Assembly (NCBI RefSeq): GCF_029338575.1
Contig: NZ_CP119992.1
Span: forward strand, 1,302,001-1,366,000
Length of the DNA stretch: 64,000 nt
Origin: Halomarina halobia
GTDB taxonomy: Archaea; Halobacteriota; Halobacteria; Halobacteriales; Haloarculaceae
Direction of reading: 5' to 3'
The notes under the pieces were generated by a model that saw only the letters and a list, made by a program, of their open reading frames with translations, was not told the origin of the DNA and searched no databases. Below are positions 40,065 through 49,665 of this stretch, piece after piece. The translations under genes and the position numbers were made by a program. Every line of letters begins with the position of its first letter. Positions within the stretch are counted from its first letter, which is position 1.

Positions 40065-41570
40065 ATGACAACCCGGCTCGTTCTCGGCTGCGGGTCGTTC
40101 GGCTACTCGCTGTACGAGGACCTCGGCGGGTATCCGGGCGAACTCCTCGTCGTCACCGACGACGAGAGTCGGGTCGAAGCGCTACGCGAGGAGAGCATCC
40201 CGGCGACGCTCGGCGACTGCGCCGACCCGGAGACGGTCGCCGCGGCCGTCGCGGAGGACGACCGCCCCGTCGAGAGCGTCATCGTGGCGGGCACGGACGC
40301 GGCGGTGAACCGCCGGGCGACGACGGCGGCGCGCGAGGTGTACCCCGACGCGATGGTGCTCGCCTACGTCCCGATCGAGGCGGACGAGGAGATGAGCGAC
40401 GCCATCGAGAGACTCGCCGACCGCGTCGTGCGCCCCGAGGCCGCCGTCACCGAGCGCATCATCGAACCCACCCGGCAGGACGGACTCCGCATCCGCCAGT
40501 TGCGGCGCGTCCTCCGCGAGGTCGAGGGGACGCTGGCGGTCGTCATGCACGACAACCCCGACCCCGACGCCATCGCGAGCGCGGTCGCCCTCAGCGCGAT
40601 CGCGGAGACCGCCGGATGTGACGCCGAGGCCATCTACTACGGCGACATCACCCACCAGGAGAACCTCGCGCTCGTGAACCTGCTGGAGTTCGACCTCGTG
40701 AACCTCGATCCGGACGATGATCTCTCGGGCTACGGCGGGTTCGCGCTCGTCGATCACTCCCGGCCGGGAGTGAACGACCAGCTCCCCCCGGACACGAACG
40801 TCGACATCGTCATCGACCACCACCCGCCGCGCGAACCGGTCGAGGCGCGCTTCGTGGACCTCAGGAGCGACGTGGGCGCGACGAGCACCCTGCTGGTCGA
40901 TTACCTGCGGCGGCTCGGGGTCCGCCCCTCGACGGCCGTTGCGACGGGGCTGCTCTACGGCATCCGCGTGGACACCAAGAACTTCAGCCGGGAGGTGGTC
41001 GCCGACGACTTCGAGGCGGCGGCGTACCTGCTTCCGTACGTCGACGACGCGACGCTCGAGCGCGTCGAGTCGCCGAGCGTGAGCGTCGACATCATCGAGA
41101 CCATCGGTCGGGCGATCCGGAACCGTCGGGTGGAGGGACCGGTGCTCACCTCCTGCGTGGGTCGGCTGCGCTCCCGCGACGCGCTGGCGCAGGCGGCGGA
41201 TCGCCTGCTCGACATGGAGGGGATCTCGACGACGCTCGTCTACGGCATCCAGGAGGGCACGATCTACGCCTCCGCGCGCACCCGCGGGGCCGACCTCGAC
41301 GTGGGCGAGACGCTCCGCGAGGCGTTCTCGCAGATCGGCGAGGCGGGCGGCCACGCCGACATGGCGGGGGCGCAGATCCCCCTCGGCCTGCTCGGCAGCG
41401 TGGAGGAGGACAGCGACGAGGAGCTCCGGGAGATCATCGAGGACGTCATCAACGACCGGTTCTTCGAGACGCTCCGCGCGCGCCCCCACTGGAGCGCCAC
41501 CGAGTTGTTCGACGACGGCGTCGAGGGGTTGGGGCTCCCGGTGGGGACGGGGACGTCCGACGACGAGTGA
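40065..41570 (+). CDS. TrkA-N domain plus DHH phosphoesterase protein
   Basis: This 501-residue protein begins with a Rossmann TrkA-N domain (LVLGCGSFGYSLYEDLGGYPGELLVVTDD; residues about 1-130). A DHH domain follows with HDNPDPDAIAS, ALVDHSRPG and VIDHHPP, and a DHHA1-like end (GEAGGHADMAGAQIPLG). It probably hydrolyses nucleotides or oligonucleotides, for example a nanoRNase or c-di-AMP-type phosphodiesterase, with NAD binding or ligand sensing by the N-terminal domain. The exact substrate cannot be read. A GAGTTTTAG-like TATA lies about 32 bases upstream of ATG 40065. Confidence 0.88.
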   Translation: MTTRLVLGCGSFGYSLYEDLGGYPGELLVVTDDESRVEALREESIPATLGDCADPETVAAAVAEDDRPVESVIVAGTDAAVNRRATTAAREVYPDAMVLAYVPIEADEEMSDAIERLADRVVRPEAAVTERIIEPTRQDGLRIRQLRRVLREVEGTLAVVMHDNPDPDAIASAVALSAIAETAGCDAEAIYYGDITHQENLALVNLLEFDLVNLDPDDDLSGYGGFALVDHSRPGVNDQLPPDTNVDIVIDHHPPREPVEARFVDLRSDVGATSTLLVDYLRRLGVRPSTAVATGLLYGIRVDTKNFSREVVADDFEAAAYLLPYVDDATLERVESPSVSVDIIETIGRAIRNRRVEGPVLTSCVGRLRSRDALAQAADRLLDMEGISTTLVYGIQEGTIYASARTRGADLDVGETLREAFSQIGEAGGHADMAGAQIPLGLLGSVEEDSDEELREIIEDVINDRFFETLRARPHWSATELFDDGVEGLGLPVGTGTSDDE

Positions 41571-41657
41571 GATCGCCGTCGCGGGTGCGGTCGTCCCGCC
41601 GCGCTCCGGGCGCGGCGACCGGGAAGACTTTCCCTCGGCGGCCGTAGTAACGGGGTG

Positions 41658-42467
41658 ATGCTCGACGTCGAGGAGCGCAAACTCCGCGTGAAGGACTACA
41701 TGACGCGCGACGTGGTGACGGTGAGCGTCGACGACACCGTCGCGGACGTGAAGCGGCGCATCGCGGAGAGCGAGGAACACAGCGGGTTCCCGGTCTGCGA
41801 CAGGCGGCGCGTCCACGGCTTCGTCACCGCCCGCGACCTCCTCCTCGCCGAGGACGGCGATCCGATGTTCAAGGTGATGAACGACGACCTCATCGTCGCC
41901 CACCCGGACATGGAGATCACGGACGCGGCGCGCGTCATCCTGCGCTCCGGCATCCAGAAGCTCCCGGTGGTCGACGACGCGGGGAACCTCGTCGGCATCA
42001 TCTCGAACGCCGACGTGGTGCGCAGCCAGATCGAGCGCGCCACGCCGGGCAAGGTCAACAAGCTGATCGAGACGCTCCGGAACATCCACGGCGTCGGGAT
42101 GCGCCAGGAGCGCCGAAAGGTGCCCCTCGCGTCGCTCACGCCCACGCAGTCCAAGGTCTACACCGACGAACTCGAGGGACGGACCTACGAACTGGAAAAC
42201 GGCCTCGCCGAACCGCTCGTGGTGATCGACAACGGCGGCGAGCACCTCCTGCTGGCCGACGGCCACCACCGCGTGAAGGCGGCAAAGCGCCTCGGCATCG
42301 ACGAGATGGACGCCTACGTCATCGTCCTCGACGAGCGGGTTCCCCTCGGGATGGCCGAGACCGCTCGCAAGGCGAACCTCGAGACGATCGACGACATCGA
42401 GGAGGTCGACTACGCCCACCACCCGCTCGTCGAGACGATCGAGCGCCTCAAGAGCGACGACGAGTAG
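41658..42467 (+). CDS. CBS-pair protein with ParB-like domain
   Basis: This 269-residue protein (ATG 41658; a GTG lies one codon upstream) has two CBS motifs in residues about 10-125 (VKDYMTRDVVTVSVDDTVADVK and ITDAARVILRSGIQKLPVVDDAGNLVGIISNADVV). A ParB/sulfiredoxin-like domain follows (ADGHHRVKAAKRLG near residue 200). CBS pairs bind adenosyl ligands, so the second domain may be nucleotide-regulated. It lies 88 bases after the TrkA-N/DHH protein on the same strand. Confidence 0.85.
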   Translation: MLDVEERKLRVKDYMTRDVVTVSVDDTVADVKRRIAESEEHSGFPVCDRRRVHGFVTARDLLLAEDGDPMFKVMNDDLIVAHPDMEITDAARVILRSGIQKLPVVDDAGNLVGIISNADVVRSQIERATPGKVNKLIETLRNIHGVGMRQERRKVPLASLTPTQSKVYTDELEGRTYELENGLAEPLVVIDNGGEHLLLADGHHRVKAAKRLGIDEMDAYVIVLDERVPLGMAETARKANLETIDDIEEVDYAHHPLVETIERLKSDDE

Positions 42468-42638
42468 GCGGGTTCTCGATCCTCGTGGTTTCGGGAAGGA
42501 ACGCAGCTCCGTCCTCGTCCCGCCGGCCGGGGGCGCGCACGCGGCGACACGCTCACCGGATCCGACGCGAGATACCGCCGCGACCGGCGGTTTTTTGCGC
42601 GCCCGTGCCGTAACTGTGCCACTCGGTATCTCGCCACG

Positions 42639-43619
42639 ATGAGCGTCGAGACAGCACAGCGGAGGAGGGGGGGAGCGCAAGCAGCGGTCGTCATCGAGGG
42701 ATTGACGAAGACCTACGGCGACGTCCGGGCGGTCGACGACGTGACGCTCAACGTCGACCCGGGGGAGGTCGTCGGACTGCTCGGGCCGAACGGCGCGGGC
42801 AAGACGACGCTCATCAAGTGCGCGCTCGGGTTGCTCGTTCCGACCGCGGGGTCGGTTCGCGTCGGCGACGTCGACGTGCTGGCCGATCCCGCCCCCGCGT
42901 ACCGACACGCGAGCGCGATGCTCGAGGGCGCTCGCAACGTCTACTGGCGGCTCACCGTCCGCGAGAACGTGCGCTTCTTCGCCGGGCTACAGGGCATCGA
43001 TCCCCGAACGCGTCGGGAGGAGCACGCCGCCCTCCTCGACTCGCTCGGGCTGGGCGAGCGCGCCGACGACGCCGTGACGGACCTCTCGCGGGGGATGAAG
43101 CAGAAGACGGCGCTCGCCTGCACGCTCGCGCGGGAGACGCCGGTCGTCTTCCTCGACGAGCCGACGCTCGGTCTCGACGTGGGGGCGTCCTACGACCTCA
43201 GACAGCGGATCCGACGCCTCGCCGACGAGGAGGGACGCGCCATCGTGCTGAGCAGCCACGACATGGACGTGGTACAGGAGGTGTGCGACCGCGCCGTCGT
43301 CCTGAACGAGGGACGGGTCGCCGCGGACGGGAGCGTCGAGGAGCTTGTGGGGCTGTTCGACGCGCGCGCGTACCGCGTGACGGTCGCCGGGGCGCTCCCC
43401 CGCGACGTGCGCGACCGCCTGGAGCGCGATCACGGCGTCGAGCGGTGGTTCCACGCCGCCGAGGGGCTTCGCTTCGAGGTGACGCTCGCCGACTCGACGG
43501 CCCTCTACGCGCTCGTCGAGGACCTCCGCGAGACGGACGTGGACCTCGTCTCGATGACGGCCGTCGAACCGGACCTCGAGGACGCCTTCCTGCAGTTGAC
43601 CGACCGCGGGGTGAGGTGA
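42639..43619 (+). CDS. ABC transporter ATP-binding protein
   Basis: This 326-residue nucleotide-binding subunit has Walker A GPNGAGKT (about 50-57), signature LSRGMKQK (about 149), Walker B VVFLDEPTLGLD and the H-loop LSSHDMD. The C-terminal 100 residues are an extra domain typical of ABC-2 export ATPases. It is coupled to the permease by GTGA. The substrate is unknown. Confidence 0.94.
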   Translation: MSVETAQRRRGGAQAAVVIEGLTKTYGDVRAVDDVTLNVDPGEVVGLLGPNGAGKTTLIKCALGLLVPTAGSVRVGDVDVLADPAPAYRHASAMLEGARNVYWRLTVRENVRFFAGLQGIDPRTRREEHAALLDSLGLGERADDAVTDLSRGMKQKTALACTLARETPVVFLDEPTLGLDVGASYDLRQRIRRLADEEGRAIVLSSHDMDVVQEVCDRAVVLNEGRVAADGSVEELVGLFDARAYRVTVAGALPRDVRDRLERDHGVERWFHAAEGLRFEVTLADSTALYALVEDLRETDVDLVSMTAVEPDLEDAFLQLTDRGVR

Positions 43620-44401
43620 GCGTGTCGCTCGGCGAGACCGCCGTCCTCGCGCGGGCCGTCGCCCGGAAGTCCCTCGTCCTCCGGGTCCGCTACGCGTTCA
43701 ACACCGTGACGAACCTGTTCACCGTCTACGTCCTCTTCGCGCTGGTGGTCTTCGGCGGGCGCGAACTCGCCCCGCGGGCCGTCGAGGCGTCCCTCGGCGG
43801 GATCGTCGTCGGCTTCTTCCTCCTCCTGATGGCGAGCGTCGCGTACGCCGACCTCTCCTGGGAGCTCATCCGGGAGGCCCAGTGGGGGACGCTCGAACAG
43901 CTCTACATGTCGCCGCTCGGGTTCGGACGCGTCGTGGCCGTCAAGACGGTCGTGAACGTCCTCGTGAGCTTCGCCTACGGCGTCGTCCTGCTGGCGCTGA
44001 TGCTGGCGACCACCGACGCGCGGCTGACCCTCGACCCGCTCACCGTCCTCCCCCTCGGCGCGCTCACCCTCTGCTCCGCGGTGGGCGTCGGTTTCGCCCT
44101 CGGCGGCCTGGCGCTCGTGTTCAGGCGGGTCGAGAGCGTCTTCCAGCTGGTGCAGTTCGCCTTCGTCGCGCTCATCGCGCTGCCCGTGGGGGCGAACCCG
44201 GCGCTGAAGCTGCTCCCGCTCGCGCTCGGGAGCCACCTCCTCCGGCGATCGATGAGCGCCGGACAGCGCCTGTGGGAGCTTCCGACCGCCGACCTCGGCC
44301 TGCTCGTCGTCACGGCGGTCGTCTACGTCGGCGCGGGCTACGCCGTCTTCCGCCTGGGGACGCGGCGGGCGCGCACGACGGGGCGGCTGGGCCAGTACTG
44401 A
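43616..44401 (+). CDS. ABC-2 type permease
   Basis: The start is GTG 43616, overlapping the TGA of the ATPase gene (a GTG at 43622 is a close alternative). The 261-residue protein has six predicted helices (VRYAFNTVTNLFTVYVLFALVVFGG; IVVGFFLLLMASVAYADLSWELIREAQWGTLEQLYMSPLGF; others). The cytoplasmic E-x-x-x-GTLEQL coupling segment is typical of ABC-2 exporters. Together with the ATPase it forms a complete simple exporter. Confidence 0.9.
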   Translation: MSVSLGETAVLARAVARKSLVLRVRYAFNTVTNLFTVYVLFALVVFGGRELAPRAVEASLGGIVVGFFLLLMASVAYADLSWELIREAQWGTLEQLYMSPLGFGRVVAVKTVVNVLVSFAYGVVLLALMLATTDARLTLDPLTVLPLGALTLCSAVGVGFALGGLALVFRRVESVFQLVQFAFVALIALPVGANPALKLLPLALGSHLLRRSMSAGQRLWELPTADLGLLVVTAVVYVGAGYAVFRLGTRRARTTGRLGQY

Positions 44402-44456
44402 TCCCCGCTCACATCTCGTCCGAACCTTCATAGCTATCCTTTACAAATACCGGTAC

Positions 44457-46160
44457 ATGTTCGACGAGGACGACCTGCGCGAGATCCGGTCCGAGCGCGA
44501 GCAGTGGGAGGAGGAGACCCTCGACCCCGCGCTCTCCGCCCACGGCGAGCGACGCGAGCGGTTCGCGACGGTATCGAACCACGAGGTCGACCGGCTCTAC
44601 ACGCCCGAGGACGTCGCCGACCTCGACTACGACGAGGACGTCGGCTTCCCCGGGGAGCCGCCGTACACGCGCGGCCCGTACCCGACGATGTACCGCGGCC
44701 GGACGTGGACGATGCGGCAGTTCGCCGGCTTCGGCACCGCGGAGGAGACCAACGAGCGCTTCCACTACCTCGTCGAGGAGGGGCAGACCGGCCTCTCGAC
44801 GGCGTTCGACATGCCGAGCCTGATGGGACTGGACTCCGACGACCCGATGAGCCTCGGGGAGGTCGGAAAGGAGGGCGTCGCGGTCGACACGCTCCGGGAC
44901 ATGGAGGTGCTGTTCGACGGCATCGACGTCGGGGAAGTCTCCACGTCGTTCACTATCAACCCGAGCGCCATCGTCATCTACGCCATGTACCTCGCGCTGG
45001 CCGACAAGCAGGGCGTCCCCCGCGAGCAGGTTCGGGGGACGCTCCAGAACGACATGCTGAAGGAGTTCATCGCCCAGAAGGAGTGGGTCGTCCCGCCGGG
45101 ACCCTCCCTCGACATCGTCACGGACACCATCGAGTACGCCGTCGAGAACACGCCGAAGTTCTACCCCGTGTCGGTGTCGGGTTACCACATCCGCGAGGCG
45201 GGATCGACGGCGGCCCAGGAGCTCGCGTTCACGCTCGCCGACGGCTTCGCCTACGTCGAGGCGGCGGCGGAGCGCGGCCTCGACGCGGACCAGGTCGGAC
45301 CGCTCCTCTCCTTCTTCTTCAACTCCCACAACTCCGTGCTGGAGGAGGTGGCGAAGTTCCGCGCCGCCCGCCGTATCTACGCACGGGTGATGGAGGAGCG
45401 CTTCGGCGCGACGACCGACGCCGCGAAGCGCCTCAAGTTCCACACGCAGACGGCGGGGCAGTCGCTCACCGCCCAGCAGCCGCTCAACAACATCATCCGG
45501 GTCACGCTGCAGGCGGCCGCCGCCGTCATGGGCGGGACGCAGTCGCTGCACACGAACAGCTACGACGAGGCGCTCGCGCTCCCCTCGGAGGAGGCGGTGC
45601 GCATCGCGCTGCGCACCCAGCAGATCATCGCCGAGGAGTCCGGCCTCGCGGACACCGTCGATCCGCTCGGCGGGAGCTACGCCGTGGAGGCGCTCACCGA
45701 CGAGATGGAGGCCGAGGCGATGGCCTACATCGAGGAGATCGAGGAGATCGGCGACGGCTCGATCCGCGACGGCGTCCTCCGGGGCATCGAGGAGGGCTAC
45801 TTCCACCGCGAGATCCAGGACGCCGCCTACGAGTACCAGTCGCGCGTCGACGAGGGCGAGGAGACCGTCGTCGGCGTGAACAAGTACACGACGGGGAACG
45901 ATGAGGACGACACGGAACTGCTCCACGTGAGCGACGAGGTGGCCGACCGGCAACTGGAGCGCCTCGACGCCGTGAAGGAGGAGCGCGACGACGAGCGCGT
46001 CCGCGAGACGCTCGACGCGCTGCGGGAGGCCGTCCGCGCGGGCGAGAACACCATGCCCTACGTCGTCGACGCCGTGAAGGCGTACGCGACGATGGGCGAG
46101 ATCATGCAGGTGTTCGAGGCCGAACACGGCAGCTACACCGAGACAGTCACGCTGGCCTGA
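44457..46160 (+). CDS. mcmA1: Methylmalonyl-CoA mutase large subunit, catalytic domain
   Basis: This 567-residue protein is the substrate-binding TIM-barrel (RGPYPTMYRGRTWTMRQFAGFGTAEETNERFHYLV; STAFDMPSLMGLDSDDP; FHTQTAGQSLTAQQPLNNIIRVTLQAAAAVMGGTQSLHTNSYDEALALPSEEA). It lacks the C-terminal B12-binding domain, as expected for archaea, where that domain is a separate protein not found in this window. It interconverts (R)-methylmalonyl-CoA and succinyl-CoA. TATA-like TTCATAGC lies about 28 bases upstream of ATG 44457. Confidence 0.95.
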   Translation: MFDEDDLREIRSEREQWEEETLDPALSAHGERRERFATVSNHEVDRLYTPEDVADLDYDEDVGFPGEPPYTRGPYPTMYRGRTWTMRQFAGFGTAEETNERFHYLVEEGQTGLSTAFDMPSLMGLDSDDPMSLGEVGKEGVAVDTLRDMEVLFDGIDVGEVSTSFTINPSAIVIYAMYLALADKQGVPREQVRGTLQNDMLKEFIAQKEWVVPPGPSLDIVTDTIEYAVENTPKFYPVSVSGYHIREAGSTAAQELAFTLADGFAYVEAAAERGLDADQVGPLLSFFFNSHNSVLEEVAKFRAARRIYARVMEERFGATTDAAKRLKFHTQTAGQSLTAQQPLNNIIRVTLQAAAAVMGGTQSLHTNSYDEALALPSEEAVRIALRTQQIIAEESGLADTVDPLGGSYAVEALTDEMEAEAMAYIEEIEEIGDGSIRDGVLRGIEEGYFHREIQDAAYEYQSRVDEGEETVVGVNKYTTGNDEDDTELLHVSDEVADRQLERLDAVKEERDDERVRETLDALREAVRAGENTMPYVVDAVKAYATMGEIMQVFEAEHGSYTETVTLA

Positions 46161-46281
46161 ACGGGGCAAGAGCCGGGGCGTTCGGTCCTCCCCGTCGCTC
46201 AACGAGGCGTAGTGCCCGCCGAACCGGGGATCGAACGTGAAACAGCGGAATTCTTTTGGAACGATACGCCGTTGTCCACGT

Positions 46282-46713
46282 ATGGAATCGGCCGACGGGC
46301 GCTCGCGGGCGCTCGCTATCCTCGAAGAGTCGCTCTGCCGTGATGCGGAGATCGACTTCGTAGTGGCGTTCGGTTCGCACGTCACGGGGAACTCGCAGCC
46401 GTCGTCCGATCTCGACGTCGCCGTCAAGTTCACCGACGGCCTCTCCTCCCGGGAGCGATTCCAGAAGCGGTGTTTCCTCTCGGGCGACCTCCAGCGAGAG
46501 GACGCCCCGTTCGTCGAGATCTCCGACGTCGAAGTCCTCCCGCTCGACGTGGCCTACGACGCGGTCAACGGCGAGTTCCTCTGCGGTGACGAGCAGACGT
46601 TCCGCCGGTTCGAGACAGACATCGAGACGGCGTTCGAGGAGCGACGCGACGATATCCGCCGCCACCAGCGGGGCGTGATAGACCGCATCGCGGAGAACGG
46701 TCTGCACGGCTGA
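46282..46713 (+). CDS. mntA: MntA-type nucleotidyltransferase antitoxin
   Basis: This 143-residue protein starts at ATG 46282. The minimal nucleotidyltransferase motif AFGSHVTGN...SSDLDVAV (GS-x-SDLD) is intact near residues 29-48. MntA proteins AMPylate a tyrosine of the HEPN toxin HepT. The toxin gene that should follow is present only as a broken remnant. TATA-like TTCTTTTGGAACGATAC lies about 30 bases upstream. Confidence 0.85.
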   Translation: MESADGRSRALAILEESLCRDAEIDFVVAFGSHVTGNSQPSSDLDVAVKFTDGLSSRERFQKRCFLSGDLQREDAPFVEISDVEVLPLDVAYDAVNGEFLCGDEQTFRRFETDIETAFEERRDDIRRHQRGVIDRIAENGLHG

Positions 46714-47019
46714 CGAACGGGTCGTCTCGAAGAAACTCGAAGGAATCGAGCAGTACTACGGCGAGCTGAAAGAGAAGCAACGGTCGCTTTCCCGCGAGGA
46801 CCTCCCGACGGATACGACCGAGCAACGCGCCGTCGAGCGGATGTTCGAGAACGCCATTCAGGCGTGTTCCGACCTCGCCCAACACGTCGCTACCCACAAC
46901 TGGCTCGCGAGTACGGCAGGGTGGACTACGGCGAGGTGTACGAAACCCTTCGGACCGGGCTGGAAGTCTACGACGCGTTCAGTCGCCAGGTCGCGCAGTG
47001 GTTCCGTGACCGATACTGA
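46711..47019 (+). pseudogene. hepT: Decayed HepT (HEPN ribonuclease toxin)
   Basis: From 46712 one frame encodes DERVVSKKLEGIEQYYGELKEKQR...ENAIQACSDLAQHVATHN, the N-terminal helices of HepT. At about 46905 the homology jumps to another frame encoding REYGRVDYGEVYETLRTGLEVYDAFSRQ and ending RDRY-stop at 47019. The segment normally holding the RNase motif R-x4-6-H (RNVLxHEY) is missing. No start codon is visible at the expected MntA-HepT junction (GGCTGAC). About 30-35 codons are deleted, so the toxin cannot be made. It remains beside an intact mntA. Confidence 0.8.
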
Positions 47020-47294
47020 ACCCGTGCCTCCGACGACGGAGAATCCGGCGATCCGGCTTCCGGACCTGGATCCTCGGTGGAACCGATAGAGATCGAGATC
47101 GTCGATTCGAAGGGAGGGAGACCCTCCCGGATCTGTTCGTAGAGAGGGGAGTAGACGGCGGGGTCGTAAGCGGATCCCCTCCGCTCTCGGAGAACGTCTC
47201 GATGGGTATCGTCGGGACGGAGCACCGAGATTCGACCATCGGATATTCGCGTAACGAGAGTACTTCGACCGTGGTGCGTTAACCCTATTACCAC
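46968..47294 (-). pseudogene. Possible coding remnant opposite the hepT tail
   Basis: A minus-strand frame encodes DGRISVLRPDDTHRDVLRERRG...YDPAVYSPLYEQIREGLPPFEST (about 47080-47240), which reads like real protein. Its two ends, including the stretch overlapping hepT, look like frame noise. I cannot assign a family. It may be a fragment left by deletion around the toxin locus. Confidence 0.25.
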
Positions 47295-47327
47295 GGCAGT
47301 AAACCGCTATCATGGTGATGAAAGTTC

Positions 47328-49313
47328 ATGAGCGAGTCAGAGGAACGTAAGCTCGAATCTCGACTGCGGGAACAGGAGTACTTCCACCCGTCGCCGAAGT
47401 TCGTCGGGCAGGCCAACGTCAGCGACCCGGCCGTCTACGACCGGTTCGAGGACTTCCCGGCGGGGTTCGAGGAGTACGCCGAACTCCTCGACTGGGACGA
47501 GCGCTGGAAGGAGGTGCTCGACGCCTCGAACCCGCCGTTCTACGAGTGGTTCACCGGAGGGAAGCTGAACGCGAGCTACAACTGCGTCGACCGTCACCTC
47601 GACGAGCGGAAGAACCAGACGGCCCTGCTGTGGGAGGGCGAGAAGGGGGAGGTCCGGCGGATCGCCTACCAGGACCTCTACCGCGAGGTGAACGAGCTCG
47701 CCGCCGCGCTCCGGGCGGCCGGCGTCGAGGAGGACGACGTCGTCACCCTCCACCTGCCGATGGTGCCTGCCCTGCCGATCACGATGCTCGCCTGCGCGCG
47801 CATCGGCGCGCCCCACAGCGAGGTGTTCGCGGGCTTCTCCGCGACCGCGCTCGCGGACCGCGTCGACAGCGCGGACTCCGACTACGTCGTCACCATCGAC
47901 GGCTACTACCGCCGCGGCGAGTTCCTGAACCACGTCGAGAAGGCGGACAAGGCGATGGAGGAGGTCGACGGCGACCCCGAGGTGCTCGTCTGGACGCGCC
48001 ACGACGAACCCCACGAGAGCGTCGACGTGAGCGACGATTACACGCTCGTCTCCGACCTGCTCTCCGAGCACCGCCGCGAGACGGTCGAACCCGTCTCGCG
48101 GGACGCCGAGGACCCCCTGTTCCTGATGTACACGTCGGGGACGACCGGCGAGCCGAAGGGCTGTCAGCACCGCACCGGCGGCTACCTCGCGTACGTGACG
48201 GGCACGTCGAAGTACGTCCTCGACATCAAGCCCGAGGACACCTACTGGTGCGCGGCGGACATCGGGTGGATCACGGGCCACTCCTACATCGTCTACGGCC
48301 CGCTCGCGCTCGGCACGACGAGCGTCATGTACGAGGGCGCGCCGGACTACCCGCACAAGAGCCGCATCTGGGAGATCGCGGAGAAGTACGACGTGGACGT
48401 CTTCCACACCTCCCCCACGGCCGTCCGGCAGTTCATGAAGTGGGGCCCCGAGTACCTCGAGGGCTACGACTTCGAATTCCGCCACATGACGACGGTCGGC
48501 GAGCCGATCCAGCCCGAGGCGTGGCTCTGGTACTACAAGCACATCGGGAAGGAGCAGGCCGTCATCGTCGACACGTGGTGGCAGACCGAGACGGGCGGAC
48601 ACCTCATCACGAACCTGCCCGCGCTGAAGGACATGAAACCCGGCAGTGCCGGCGTTCCCTGTCCCGGCATCGAACCCGCGCTGCTCGATGACGAGGGCGA
48701 GGAGATCGAACCCGCCACCGGACAGGCCGGTAACCTCATCATCAAGCGCCCGTGGCCGGGGATGCTCCAGACGGTCTACGGTAACGACGAGCGGTTCATC
48801 AGCGAGTACTGGGAGGACTTCTCCGACACGGAGAGCGACGACTGGCGCGACTGGAACTACAAGGCGGGCGACGGGGCGGTCCACGAGCGCGACGGCTACT
48901 TCCGCATCCTGGGTCGTCTCGACGACGTGATGAACGTCGCCGGCCACCGACTCGGGACGATGGAACTCGAGAGCGCGGTGGCGGAGGTCGAGGACGTGGC
49001 CGAGGCCGCCGTCGTCTCCCGCGAGCACACGGAGAAGGGCGAGGTGCCCGACGTGTACGTCATCCTCCGCGAGGGGGTCGAGGAGAACGAGGAGGTCCGC
49101 GACCGGATCGTGCGCGCCGTCGAGGACGAGATCGGCAAGTTCGCCCGTCCGTCGAACATCGTCTTCGTCGACGATCTGCCGAAGACGCGCTCGGGGAAGA
49201 TCATGCGCCGCCTCCTCGAGAACATCTCCAACGACGAGGACCTGGGCGACACGACCACCCTCCGGGACCCGAGCGTCCCCGAGGAGATCCGCCAGCAGGT
49301 CCGGAGCGACTGA
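47328..49313 (+). CDS. acs: Acetyl-CoA synthetase (AMP-forming)
   Basis: This 661-residue ANL-family enzyme has the P-loop YTSGTTGEPKGCQH (residues about 265-278), the adenylate motif DTWWQTETGGHLITN, YKAGDGAVHERDGYFRILGRLDDVMNVAGHRLGTMELESA, and the C-terminal catalytic lysine motif PKTRSGKIMRRLL. Length equals that of bacterial Acs. It activates acetate to acetyl-CoA. The leader region shows TATTACC and two upstream ATGs, but ATG 47328 gives the natural start (MSESEERKLE). Confidence 0.95.
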   Translation: MSESEERKLESRLREQEYFHPSPKFVGQANVSDPAVYDRFEDFPAGFEEYAELLDWDERWKEVLDASNPPFYEWFTGGKLNASYNCVDRHLDERKNQTALLWEGEKGEVRRIAYQDLYREVNELAAALRAAGVEEDDVVTLHLPMVPALPITMLACARIGAPHSEVFAGFSATALADRVDSADSDYVVTIDGYYRRGEFLNHVEKADKAMEEVDGDPEVLVWTRHDEPHESVDVSDDYTLVSDLLSEHRRETVEPVSRDAEDPLFLMYTSGTTGEPKGCQHRTGGYLAYVTGTSKYVLDIKPEDTYWCAADIGWITGHSYIVYGPLALGTTSVMYEGAPDYPHKSRIWEIAEKYDVDVFHTSPTAVRQFMKWGPEYLEGYDFEFRHMTTVGEPIQPEAWLWYYKHIGKEQAVIVDTWWQTETGGHLITNLPALKDMKPGSAGVPCPGIEPALLDDEGEEIEPATGQAGNLIIKRPWPGMLQTVYGNDERFISEYWEDFSDTESDDWRDWNYKAGDGAVHERDGYFRILGRLDDVMNVAGHRLGTMELESAVAEVEDVAEAAVVSREHTEKGEVPDVYVILREGVEENEEVRDRIVRAVEDEIGKFARPSNIVFVDDLPKTRSGKIMRRLLENISNDEDLGDTTTLRDPSVPEEIRQQVRSD

Positions 49314-49665
49314 ACCGCGTCGAACCGGCGGTGGGAAACGGGGAACGTGGGCGCGTCGAAGTCGCTCGACGCCGCTCGACCCCACCGCCGTCTCCCTGCT
49401 CGCGGTCTCGGTACTCGGCCGTCGGTGTCGCGCACGCAGGTTCTCACTCCCGGGACGACCGCCGACCGCGCCTGCTACGTGATCTTCGGCCGTCGGCGTG
49501 GCCCAGTCCGACCGTCACTGGTGAGGGGACCGAAGCCGAGATCGAGGGGGAAACCCGAACCGACCGCCCGACGCGTGACCGAGCGAGCAGCAGGTGCGAT
49601 ACGTCGATCGTCCCGGGGCCTCTCCACTATCCGCCCGTCCGCCTATCGTCTGTCCGCCCGTCCAC
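49314..49665. other. Gene-free region after acs
   Basis: No credible gene is found: the open frames here are Arg/Ser/Pro-rich. A partly repeated stretch of CCGCCCGTCC and CCTAT units lies at 49627-49669, close to the stop of the small membrane protein on the minus strand. No clear terminator or promoter is seen. Confidence 0.5.

Noticed and set aside
40182-42908. 908-residue minus-strand open frame opposite the TrkA-N/DHH and CBS genes
   Set aside because: Same reason: the plus strand carries recognisable domains and the antisense product has no domain.
49314-49665. Frames of about 130-150 codons after acs
   Set aside because: Both plus-strand frames are Arg/Ser/Pro-rich shadows with no coding character, and the region lacks promoter or ribosome-binding features for them.
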